DNA of 64,000 nt, from NCBI RefSeq assembly GCF_947502395.1, contig NZ_CANMZM010000003.1, positions 710,709 through 774,708 on the forward strand. The letters are read 5' to 3'. The notes beneath the pieces were generated by a model. That model searched no databases. It was not told the origin of the DNA and worked only from the letters and a program-made list of their open reading frames with translations. Source of the stretch: an uncultured Erythrobacter sp. Its GTDB lineage: Bacteria > Pseudomonadota > Alphaproteobacteria > Sphingomonadales > Sphingomonadaceae. Position numbers and translations under genes: made by a program. Shown in pieces: positions 7,487-15,472 of the stretch (position 1 is its first letter; every line of letters starts with the position of its first letter).

Positions 7487-10400
7487 TCACGCCGGTAGTT
7501 TATCTGAGATCCCGTAGTTTTCCCATAGTTGGGAGTTCAATTTTGAACAAAGCACAGCATTTTGATCACTGGTCCAGTTTCTTGCCAGCCGCGCAGCCTC
7601 ACTAGCATCGTCGAGCTTATTGTCCTTGTGGTCCAAAACCGCCTTAAGGCCATAATACTCGCCAAACATATGATACATGCCGTACTCAACCGCGGTCTCA
7701 ATCGACCAGACATTGGCTTCTCTGGCTTTGTCCAGATTTCCCTGAGCAAGCCATGCAAGACCCTCCCAATGTTTGAACGTTGGCTGGTAAACAATACTGC
7801 GTGTTAGGCGATAGCCCTCAATCGCCTCTGCCAAGTTTTGGGCCGCATTCGGTGCGCCGCGTAATGCTTCATAATGGGCAAGGAACACCTTCAAGGTGAA
7901 AAAGAAATAGGGGATGTCATTCTTCTCACTCAGTGCAATATGCTCCAGATAATCCTGCTCTAACCCGTCAAAATCTCCCTGCATCAAGCGGCTATAGTTG
8001 CGCCCGACGGCAGCAAATGCCCGAGTATAGGGTTGACGGATCGCGTTGGCGCGTTTGGTGGCGGATTGATAGAGATTGGTGCTCAGCGCGTTTTCCTCGA
8101 GATAGATCGAGGCCATCGCGGCATAAGACTGCATGGCGACAATCAAATCATCGGCGACGATTTCTTCAGCAATGGAATCGCCGAGTTGGCCAAGCAGTTC
8201 GATGCCACTCAAAAGATCATCGACGCTCTGTTTGTAGTTGCCCAATGGGAAGCTGGCGATGCCACGGCTGCGATAACCGATAAGACGCCAAACATCATCT
8301 TTAAACTCCTCCCCCAAAGAGAGCATTTCCGCGCCGCGTTCTTGTGTGGCCTGAATTCTGCTTAGCTGCAGGTCGTAGGATTGTTGCCCATGCATTGATG
8401 CCAGCAATTTGGTTCTGTCTCCGCGTTCTTCCGCCAGGTGGCGGGCCTTCGCAAAAATCTCACCAGTTTCAGGGTTGGCATGCCCTACATGTGCCAACAG
8501 CACCTTTCCGAGGGTCAAAAGCAGGTCGAGCTCAAGCCTTGCTCGCTCGCGTGGGTCGCCGACTTGATTAATCAGCTCAAGCCCTCTCCTAAGCCGCGCT
8601 TCAGCCTCGCTCATGGCGAACACCCTCATGGCGTCCTGTCCTGCCAACAACCAATAATGGATTGAGCGCGCGGGCAGATCAGCTTCCAGGGCATAGTGCG
8701 CCCAACGTTCTGCATCTGTTGGATTATCGGCCCTCTCATCCTGCTCCAATGCCTCTAATAGGCGGGCGTTGTATTCGCGTCGTTCTCCTCGAACGAGAGT
8801 GGAGTAGGCGATCTCCTGAATCAGCACGTGACGAAACTGGAAATGCTCTGCATCTTCCGAAAGCGGCACCGTCATGCCCGAATTGAGCAATGTGTCGCAG
8901 CCGCGCTCGATAAGAGGCGATAAGTCTGGAGCGACCTTGGCAAGGTCGTCCTTTGTGAATTCGCGCCCAACGACAGAGGCGATTTGCGCGATGCGCTTGG
9001 CTTCCCCCAATTGATCAAGACGGGCAAGAAGCGAGTCTTGCAGCGTTTCAGGCAGCGTAAAGGTTGATTGCAATTCGAAGCCATCGGCCACATTGCCCGG
9101 GACGTGGGCATCGGAATCGAGGATTGCCTTGGTCAATTCCTCAACAAAAAGGGCGATACCGCCAGACCGTTCAGTGATCGCATCTACCATGGATGCCGAG
9201 GCCTGCGCCCCGAGTACTTGATTGATGAGCTCGCGGGATTCATCGCTGGTGAAGGGGGGTAAGGCGATCGTGTCGATGCTGCTGGAAACTTCCCAGGTCT
9301 CTTCGATCTCTGGTCGAGCGGTCATAATCACCAAAACACGACCAAGATCGCCACGCGTCAGGGTCTTTTCGACCAAGGCGCGGGAGCTTGGATCGGCCCA
9401 ATGCATATCCTCAATGACGACAACTGCGGGTTGCCTTTCAGACAGCAAGTCGATCTGATGGATAATCGCATCAATAGTCGCGGTACGCAGCTGGTTTGAT
9501 GTCATCGCCAGCACCTCTTCAGGTGCCTCGGCGTCGAGCCCGATCAATCGGCAAATCAGGTGCCGATCCAGCTCACTCGTTCCCGGTGCAAGGCGCAAAT
9601 CTAGCGCTTCGAGCGAGGGGGAAGACTGATGATCGCTCGCCCCAGCTATGCTTCTAAACCTTGAAATAAAGGGGCGAAGCGCTGCTTGTCGGCTGTGGGG
9701 GGCACAAAAGCAGGGAATGAAGACGACATTGGAGTGGTCGAGCGAGTTGACGAAATCCGCAACGAGCCGTGATTTGCCCACGCCAGCTTCTCCAACGACC
9801 ATACAGGTTTTGCCGATTCCCTCGAGGGTCTGGTCCCATTTTTTCCGGAGCGCCGCTGTTTGTGCTTCACGTCCAATCAGCGTGGAGCCGCCTCCCCGCA
9901 GAGCGTGGAAACGGTCGTTTTCGCTGCGGGCAACAACACCAAAAGCCTGGACGTCATCGGTAAAGCCCTTGGCCTCGATGATCCCGAGGTCATCAAGCTG
10001 GAACAGGCCGCCGACTAAGCGTCTTGTGGTTTCCGCAATAACACATTGATTTGCCTTGGCGTACGACTGAAGCCTTGCAGCAAGGCTAGTGACACGGCCG
10101 GCGGCGCTATTGCCAGTGTCTCCGTCCTCAATGCGACCCACAATGCTTGTGCCGGTTGCAATGCCCACCCGCGCTTCGGCTTTTTCGCCATTGGGCAGTG
10201 TGATCTTTGAAACCGCTTCGATCAGAGCAAGGCCTGAAAGGATCGCGCATTCGGCCGCATCTTCGCGCGCTACCGGATAGCCGAAATAGATTATCCCCCC
10301 ATCACCAACATGTGCGCCCACGAAGGCATCGAATGGGCGCACGGCGGAGGAGGCCACACTGTGAAAATTGGCGATGGCCTCTCGAAAATCCTCTGGCTCA

Positions 10401-10573
10401 ACGCTGGTTGAGAGCTCTGTTGATCCGACCAGATCGTAAAAGAGGACGGTAATTTGGCGCCGTTCCGTTTCCGGAGCCGTTCTTGCCTTTTGAACGGCGT
10501 CAAGCTTCGTTCCGCAGTTACTGCAGAACTTGTGCCCTTTGAGACGTTCGTTTTGGCATTGCCCGCAGCCCAT
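7487..10573 (-). CDS. class III adenylate/guanylate cyclase-like, AAA ATPase and TPR protein
   Basis: About 1028 residues from ATG 10573; an upstream TTG at 10693 would add 40 residues. I prefer 10573 because homologous architectures begin directly with the zinc ribbon, here CGQC-N-CSNC at residues 3-21. Then come a class III cyclase domain (about 40-185; metal Asp in FYDLVGST and in HVGDGG), an AAA/NACHT-like ATPase (GEAGVGKS Walker A, VVVIEDMHWADPSS Walker B) and a long helical TPR region to the C-terminus. The catalytic-loop Asn is Ser (TSLAARLQ in place of NLAAR), so cyclase activity may be weak or lost. It is a cytosolic signalling protein, probably cotranscribed with the P450. Confidence 0.88.
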   Translation of the reverse strand: MGCGQCQNERLKGHKFCSNCGTKLDAVQKARTAPETERRQITVLFYDLVGSTELSTSVEPEDFREAIANFHSVASSAVRPFDAFVGAHVGDGGIIYFGYPVAREDAAECAILSGLALIEAVSKITLPNGEKAEARVGIATGTSIVGRIEDGDTGNSAAGRVTSLAARLQSYAKANQCVIAETTRRLVGGLFQLDDLGIIEAKGFTDDVQAFGVVARSENDRFHALRGGGSTLIGREAQTAALRKKWDQTLEGIGKTCMVVGEAGVGKSRLVADFVNSLDHSNVVFIPCFCAPHSRQAALRPFISRFRSIAGASDHQSSPSLEALDLRLAPGTSELDRHLICRLIGLDAEAPEEVLAMTSNQLRTATIDAIIHQIDLLSERQPAVVVIEDMHWADPSSRALVEKTLTRGDLGRVLVIMTARPEIEETWEVSSSIDTIALPPFTSDESRELINQVLGAQASASMVDAITERSGGIALFVEELTKAILDSDAHVPGNVADGFELQSTFTLPETLQDSLLARLDQLGEAKRIAQIASVVGREFTKDDLAKVAPDLSPLIERGCDTLLNSGMTVPLSEDAEHFQFRHVLIQEIAYSTLVRGERREYNARLLEALEQDERADNPTDAERWAHYALEADLPARSIHYWLLAGQDAMRVFAMSEAEARLRRGLELINQVGDPRERARLELDLLLTLGKVLLAHVGHANPETGEIFAKARHLAEERGDRTKLLASMHGQQSYDLQLSRIQATQERGAEMLSLGEEFKDDVWRLIGYRSRGIASFPLGNYKQSVDDLLSGIELLGQLGDSIAEEIVADDLIVAMQSYAAMASIYLEENALSTNLYQSATKRANAIRQPYTRAFAAVGRNYSRLMQGDFDGLEQDYLEHIALSEKNDIPYFFFTLKVFLAHYEALRGAPNAAQNLAEAIEGYRLTRSIVYQPTFKHWEGLAWLAQGNLDKAREANVWSIETAVEYGMYHMFGEYYGLKAVLDHKDNKLDDASEAARLARNWTSDQNAVLCSKLNSQLWENYGISDKLPA

Positions 10574-11251
10574 GCGGCCTGAATAACGGGCAAAGCCGTG
10601 GTTCAAAAGCGCTTTTTTCACAGCTGACGTTGGCAGATACTGCTCATGACCTTGGCAGTTGCTGGCGCAGTTGCGACCGAAGGCTTTTGCCAAAGCGGCG
10701 AGCTCGATCTTTGGGGGGCCATCGCAAGCGTTTCAGGCAACAGGCGCATGTGTCAGGCGTACAAGGGCACTGGCCCACGGGGATGTTCGCTAGAACACGC
10801 CACGCACGCAAGAAATATGCAGTTTTCCTACGCCCCTCGGCGCTGCTACCCAGCAGTCATGCGTTGTTCTTCCCTCAAGTCACTAATCGCTTTTCTCGAT
10901 CAAAATCTGCATAACTGATCGAGAGGATTTTAACCCTTAGACAGTGTCTCAAGTGTCTCAAGCGGCCCGGAACGCACCCTCGCGTGCACACCGTTTTTTA
11001 TGCAAGACTTGACTACCAAACGGCCACTCACCTCACCACAAATGTCTATCCAGCACCATATTGACCCGGCCCAATCTACGATTTGCTGCCCTAGCGCCCT
11101 AATTCGCTTGGCCTCATGCACTGGCGAGGTGCACCGGATGCGGTTGAGGCGGGGAAAGCGCATGAAGAGATCGGATCTACGGAGCTTGCAGGAGCAAGCG
11201 CTGTCCAATCCAATGGGATTGTGGCCATCCAGTTTTGACATGTCAGGGAAA
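10574..11251. other. gene-poor stretch between cyclase and tRNA-Thr
   Basis: Roughly 680 bases with no convincing gene. It holds a possible TTG-started extension of the cyclase (10574-10693), a perfect 8-bp dyad CTCGATCA/TGATCGAG (10895-10902/10916-10923), and a small GCTTGC/GCAAGC dyad close to the tRNA 3' side. The open frames here lack ribosome sites and have low-complexity, arginine-rich translations typical of chance frames. Confidence 0.5.
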
Positions 11252-11327
11252 TGGTGCCGGCTGCAGGAGTCGAACCCGCGGCCTGATGATTACAAATCAA
11301 CTGCTCTACCAACTGAGCTAAGCCGGC
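11252..11327 (-). tRNA. tRNA-Thr (anticodon TGT)
   Basis: The minus strand folds as a complete 76-nt cloverleaf with encoded CCA. The acceptor is GCCGGCT/AGCCGGC, the D arm GCTC-GAGC, the anticodon loop TTTGTAA giving TGT, and the T loop TTCGACT. The anticodon stem GTTGA/TCATC has a U-U mismatch at positions 28-42; the T stem has one G-U pair. Confidence 0.95.
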
Positions 11328-11500
11328 CCATTTTCGTGCGTGAGCAAGGTAACTGCACGCGCCGCATTACTGCGAAAGCGCCCGCTAGCCGCAAAGGGTA
11401 TGCGATGTCCAGCCCACTTTTGCAGGAATTGGCAGAACGGCATCATTCATTCATCGAAGAACCCCTCCGATACAGTCAAATGCTCTTGTAAAATCTATCC

Positions 11501-11516
11501 TAAAGATACATCTTAA
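11501..11516. promoter_or_regulatory. palindrome shared with the padR upstream region
   Basis: TAAAGATACATCTTAA lies 20 bases before the TM2 gene start. AAAGATATATCTTT before the padR-like gene (14270-14283) matches its core at 12 of 14 positions. A common operator for the PadR protein is inferred. Confidence 0.4.
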
Positions 11517-11536
11517 CTGCTTACCAGGGACGGGAC

Positions 11537-11947
11537 ATGGACGAACTGCATCAGAAAGAATTGGTCTTTGAGCGCAACGAGAAATCAAAGGGCGTAGCAT
11601 ACATCCTTTGGCTGTTCTTTGGTTGGTTGGGCGTCCACCGCTTTTACGCAGGGAAGACCGGCTCGGGCCTCGCCCAGCTGTTGCTTTCCCTCTCGGTCGT
11701 TGGGCTTGCAGTTACGATCTTGTGGTGGTTGGTGGATGCATTTTTGATCCCTGACATGATCAATCAGCACAATTTGAACGCGATCGATATGATCTATGGG
11801 AATGAGCCTCCAAAGCCCGAACCGGAGGCAGCAAAACGTCAGCTTCCGAACGAAATGGACAGTCGGCGCCAAGCAATGCTCAATGACCTGAAGCAAACAG
11901 GCTACAAGAAAGAACGTCGCGACGATATTACTCGGCTTTATAGGTAG
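11537..11947 (+). CDS. TM2 domain-containing membrane protein
   Basis: 136 residues. Residues about 15-70 match the TM2 domain: a basic lead (KSKG), a first membrane helix (VAYILWLFFGWLGVHRFYAGK), the polar GVHRFY turn, and a second helix (LAQLLLSLSVVGLAVTILWWLVDAFLIP). The rest is a hydrophilic, charged cytosolic tail. The role of TM2 proteins is not established in bacteria. It is preceded by a palindrome also found before the PadR-family gene 2.8 kb away, so the two may be coregulated. Confidence 0.85.
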   Translation: MDELHQKELVFERNEKSKGVAYILWLFFGWLGVHRFYAGKTGSGLAQLLLSLSVVGLAVTILWWLVDAFLIPDMINQHNLNAIDMIYGNEPPKPEPEAAKRQLPNEMDSRRQAMLNDLKQTGYKKERRDDITRLYR

Positions 11948-11976
11948 TTGCGCCCGAAGACGCATGTCTGCGCAGA

Positions 11977-12879
11977 TCAGAATGCGCCGAAAGTCCAACC
12001 CTCTGTCCACGCAATCTCGGCGGTAAGCGCGCGTGGTTCCCAGCGTTCTGGTTCTTTTGCAGCTTTGCGCAGCCAAGCAGCCGTCAGGAGCGCGTCGGAG
12101 GAATGATCGTCGATCTCACCGATCTCGTCCACGGGTGGGCAGCCAAGCGCTTCGAGGGCTGAGTTCAGGTCGGCATAGGTAAGGAGCTTGGTGCGCGAGC
12201 CACTTTTGGCCGCGGCCTCGCGTGAGGCAAGACCAGTGTAAATTTCGACTAGCATAGAGCCGCCCTTGCGGACGCGCCGATCAGGCACTTTATCCATCGG
12301 CCAGACTGGGAGATGCCCGCGCAACTGGTGCAGCATGCGCATGCCGGTAAGCGAGCTCTTGCCCACTTGCGCGGCTCCCACAAGGTTGAAGTTGCTCACG
12401 GGACGACATTTCTGACGCCACTGGGCAATTTCGGCTTCGCGAAAGCGGCCCTGCCGACTGATGGCTTGAGGGAGGTGGAACCGGTCCCCCTCATCCTCTT
12501 TGCCATGACGGAAGTATCGCCTCGCATCGGGGTGTTTCACAAAGCTGTTTGCCCCCAGATGTGGCTCTGCATCGCAAATGGCATCGATCAAAGCCCAGAG
12601 CTTTTTCGCATGGCTTGGGCTTCGGTCCCACCCGGGAAAGAACGCGCCGCAATCGTTGAAGGGTAGGCTGATGCCAAGATCTATCCCCACCAGTGTATTG
12701 ACTGGCAAGTCATCGCGCAGGATCTCGAGCACATCTTGCCGGGAGAAACCGCCTTTGGGAGGCTCGACCAAGACCGGTGCCTCTCCTTGTTTGGTGGCAA
12801 GGGCTAGAGCAATGCCCTTGTGACGTTCGCCTTTGGCACCCGACCAATCGATGGCGAGGAAGTGGTCAAACTCTCTCAT
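11977..12879 (-). CDS. RNase H-fold protein, DUF429-like
   Basis: A 300-residue protein. The N-terminal LAIDWSGAKG strand, the VGIDLGISLP strand at about residue 65 and a late DDHSSDALLTAAW helix place three acidic residues as in ribonuclease H-like folds; this resembles DUF429-type proteins. Similarity to a named enzyme is not clear and function is unknown. It overlaps the rarA stop by 4 bases (ATGA), suggesting translational coupling with that DNA-repair gene, so a nucleic-acid-related role is an inference from context. Confidence 0.65.
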   Translation of the reverse strand: MREFDHFLAIDWSGAKGERHKGIALALATKQGEAPVLVEPPKGGFSRQDVLEILRDDLPVNTLVGIDLGISLPFNDCGAFFPGWDRSPSHAKKLWALIDAICDAEPHLGANSFVKHPDARRYFRHGKEDEGDRFHLPQAISRQGRFREAEIAQWRQKCRPVSNFNLVGAAQVGKSSLTGMRMLHQLRGHLPVWPMDKVPDRRVRKGGSMLVEIYTGLASREAAAKSGSRTKLLTYADLNSALEALGCPPVDEIGEIDDHSSDALLTAAWLRKAAKEPERWEPRALTAEIAWTEGWTFGAF

Positions 12880-14198
12880 GAACGCTCAGTCCTAAGCTTG
12901 TTCCAATAATCGATCCGCTCCCTGACCTTGCGTTCAAAGCCGCGCTCGACGGGCTCGTAGAAGGTTTGCGGGGACATTTCCTCAGGCCAATAATTGTCAC
13001 CTGAGAAGCCATCTTCAGCCTCATGGTCGTAGGAATAGCCCTCACCATAGCCGATGTCTTTCATCAGCTTTGTCGGAGCATTGAGGATGTTGGCGGGCGG
13101 CATCAGGCTTCCGGTTTCGCGGGCGGATTTGAACGCAGCTTTTTGCGCGGCGTAGGCAGCGTTCGACTTGGGGGCGGTAGCGCAATAGAGGCAGGCCTGA
13201 ACAATCGCGAGCTCGCCCTCGGGACTTCCCAAGAATTGATATGCGTCTTTCGCAGCCAAGCATTGAGTTAGGGCTTGCGGATCCGCCAGGCCAATATCTT
13301 CGCTCGCAAAACGCACGAGGCGTCGAAGCACATAAAGTGGCTCTTCTCCAGCCGTCAGCATGCGCGCCATGTAATAGAGCGATGCTTGCGGGTCTGAGCC
13401 ACGCATGGATTTATGCAGCGCGCTGATGAGATTGTAATGCCCGTCGCGGTCCTTGTCGTAGACAGCCACGCGGCGTTGCAAAAACACGCTGAGGGCTTGC
13501 GGATCAAGCGGTTCGGTCAACTTTGCATTGTAGAGCGTCTCCGCCTGTCCAAGCAGAAAGCGGCCATCTCCATCTGCGCTGGCGATTAGAGCCGCGCGCG
13601 CATCATCGGTAAGGGGGAGGGGCCCTTCCAAGCCTTCCGCCTTGGACATGAGCGCCCCCAACGCCTCATGGCTTAGCCGTTCGAGGATTAGTACCTGTGC
13701 ACGGCTCAAAAGCGCTGCGTTAAGAGCAAAGCTTGGGTTTTCCGTCGTCGCGCCGACCAGAGTAACCGTGCCACGCTCAACAAAGGGCAAGAACCCGTCC
13801 TGCTGTGCGCGGTTGAAGCGGTGGATCTCGTCCACAAAGAGCAGGGTCTTCTGTCCGGCAGCAGCCACCTTGTCGGCTTCGGCAAAGGCCTTTTTCAGAT
13901 CAGCGACCCCCGAGAACACAGCACTTATTGACTGAAAGCGCATGCCAACGCTTGCGGCGAGCAACCGAGCGATACTGGTTTTGCCGGTGCCAGGCGGCCC
14001 CCACAGGATCATGCTGGCAAGTTTGCCTGCCGCCACCATACGCCCGATGGTGCCTTCCGGGCCGGTCAGATGCTCTTGACCTATCACTTGCGAAAGGTCG
14101 CGAGGGCGCAGACGGTCGGCCAGCGGTGCATCGTCACGCGGGTGCCGTTCACTCGCCGTAGGGGCCAGAGGTGCGTCATTTTCAAACAAATCAGCCAT
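12876..14198 (-). CDS. rarA: replication-associated recombination protein A (AAA ATPase)
   Basis: 440 residues, the usual length of RarA/MgsA/WRNIP1-family ATPases, which act at stalled replication forks. The sequence shows RPRDLSQVIGQEHL, Walker A GPPGTGKTS, Walker B FVDEIHRFNRAQQD, sensor GATTENPSF, and the C-terminal tetramerisation region (DPQALTQCLAAKDA, YFLG-like segment and PPANILNAPTKLMKDIGYG). It is the first gene of a two-gene unit with the downstream RNase H-fold gene. Confidence 0.95.
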   Translation of the reverse strand: MADLFENDAPLAPTASERHPRDDAPLADRLRPRDLSQVIGQEHLTGPEGTIGRMVAAGKLASMILWGPPGTGKTSIARLLAASVGMRFQSISAVFSGVADLKKAFAEADKVAAAGQKTLLFVDEIHRFNRAQQDGFLPFVERGTVTLVGATTENPSFALNAALLSRAQVLILERLSHEALGALMSKAEGLEGPLPLTDDARAALIASADGDGRFLLGQAETLYNAKLTEPLDPQALSVFLQRRVAVYDKDRDGHYNLISALHKSMRGSDPQASLYYMARMLTAGEEPLYVLRRLVRFASEDIGLADPQALTQCLAAKDAYQFLGSPEGELAIVQACLYCATAPKSNAAYAAQKAAFKSARETGSLMPPANILNAPTKLMKDIGYGEGYSYDHEAEDGFSGDNYWPEEMSPQTFYEPVERGFERKVRERIDYWNKLRTERS

Positions 14199-14269
14199 TC
14201 GCAGACGGGCATAAGCCGTTCATCGGGAAATGCCACAAAACAGACCATCCCCCCTTGAAGTGATAGGTC

Positions 14270-14283
14270 AAAGATATATCTTT
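14270..14283. promoter_or_regulatory. perfect 14-bp palindrome before padR-like gene
   Basis: AAAGATATATCTTT is a perfect palindrome 31 bases before the start codon of the PadR-family gene. Its near copy precedes the TM2 gene. Autoregulation is inferred; PadR proteins commonly bind palindromes in their own promoters. Confidence 0.45.
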
Positions 14284-14314
14284 ATTGCCATAAGAAGTAT
14301 CAGGAGTGTTCTAA

Positions 14315-14956
14315 ATGACTTGGAATAATAGAAATGGCGGCTGGGAAAAGCTTGGCCCAATGATCGCTATGATGGCAGCGTCAGCTGCTTCCGACTGGGA
14401 CAGTGGCGAGCGTCGCACGCGCCGCAAGTCCAAGGAATGGCACGACGGGGCCCAACGCCGCAAGCGCCGTGGCCGCATGTTCGGCACAGGTGAGCTTCGC
14501 TTGGCCCTCCTTGCTCTGATCGCGCGCGAATCGCGTCATGGCTACGAACTGATCCGCGCGATCGAAGATATGACCGGCGGTAGCTATGCTCCCTCTCCGG
14601 GTGCGGTCTATCCGACCCTGCAAATGCTCGAGGAAGAAGGGCGGATTAAGCCTGCCAAAGCGAAGGCGAGTGATGATGGCGAAGGTGCGAGCAAAAAGCC
14701 CTTCAAAGCGACCAAGTCAGGCAAGGCCGAGCTTGAAGAGCGCGCCGATGAGGTTTCAGAACTGATGGAACGCCTAGGTGAGCATGGTGAGCGCACAGAG
14801 AAGATTAAACAAAAGTCTCCAGACCTTTTCCGCGCGATGAGCAACCTTGGCAGCGTCCTCAAGAACCGCGCACGTGCTGGCAAGCTTGACCAAGCTGCAA
14901 TGAACGAAATCGTCGACATTATTGATGAGGTCGCCAAGCGCATCGAGCGCATGTGA
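14315..14956 (+). CDS. PadR family transcriptional regulator
   Basis: 213 residues. A polar, arginine-rich N-terminal extension of about 55 residues precedes a PadR winged helix: GELRLALLALIARESRHGYELIRAIEDMTGG, then APSPGAVYPTLQMLEEEGRI and a beta wing with KPFKATKSGKAELE. The C-terminal half is a charged helix that would dimerise. The first 55 residues are unusual in length and could carry a metal or nucleic-acid-binding tail (they contain KSKEWHDGAQRRKRRGR). The gene sits behind a perfect palindrome that is probably its own operator. Confidence 0.88.
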   Translation: MTWNNRNGGWEKLGPMIAMMAASAASDWDSGERRTRRKSKEWHDGAQRRKRRGRMFGTGELRLALLALIARESRHGYELIRAIEDMTGGSYAPSPGAVYPTLQMLEEEGRIKPAKAKASDDGEGASKKPFKATKSGKAELEERADEVSELMERLGEHGERTEKIKQKSPDLFRAMSNLGSVLKNRARAGKLDQAAMNEIVDIIDEVAKRIERM

Positions 14957-15036
14957 TCTCACGCAGATTTGCTCTTCGGGGCTTGAAAGTTTACCCCTCT
15001 CCCTGGACGAAAACGTTTCAAGGGGAGGGGAGACTC

Positions 15037-15471
15037 ATGGAAACGATTGGCGACACAGGCGTAAAGACACCCTGGCATCTCTGGGTTGTCGGCGTACTTA
15101 CTCTGCTGTGGAATTCGCTAGGTGGCTTTAGCTACACGATGACACGGCTTGGCATGCTTGAGAACCTGGGCATGGGTGAAGTGGAGATCGCCTATTTCGC
15201 TTCCGCGCCGGCATGGTCAAACTTTTTTTGGGCGCTAGGTGTTTGGGGCGCAATCCTGGGCTCGATCTTGCTTTTGCTGCGCTCACGCTTCGCGTTTTAT
15301 TCGGTCGCAGTCGCCATCATTGGCCTAGTTGGCTCGAACATCTGGCAATATGGTTTAAGCAATGTTCCAGAAAGCCTCGCCAGCCCTACACTGACAATCC
15401 TGGTATGGATTACGACCTTGTTCATGCTTGTCTATGCGCAGCGCATGGCGAAAGCCGGCGTGCTTCGCTGA
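15037..15471 (+). CDS. four-helix integral membrane protein
   Basis: 144 residues from ATG 15037, chosen because AAGGGGAGGGG precedes it; the longer frame from 14953 would overlap the padR-like stop. Four hydrophobic segments are visible: HLWVVGVLTLLWNSLGG, SNFFWALGVWGAILGSIL, FAFYSVAVAIIGLVGSN and LTILVWITTLFMLVYA. It resembles small uncharacterised membrane proteins common in Sphingomonadales. Function is unknown. It ends 1 base before the converging glycosyltransferase gene. Confidence 0.8.
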   Translation: METIGDTGVKTPWHLWVVGVLTLLWNSLGGFSYTMTRLGMLENLGMGEVEIAYFASAPAWSNFFWALGVWGAILGSILLLLRSRFAFYSVAVAIIGLVGSNIWQYGLSNVPESLASPTLTILVWITTLFMLVYAQRMAKAGVLR

Positions 15472-15472
15472 T

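Noticed and set aside
10930..11241. A 103-codon minus-strand frame next to tRNA-Thr
   Set aside because: No ribosome site, no recognisable motif, and the translation is arginine- and cysteine-biased as chance frames are. It lies in the tRNA downstream region.
11252..11327. tRNA-Thr as an integration site for a mobile element
   Set aside because: No repeat of the tRNA 3' end and no integrase gene are found in the window.
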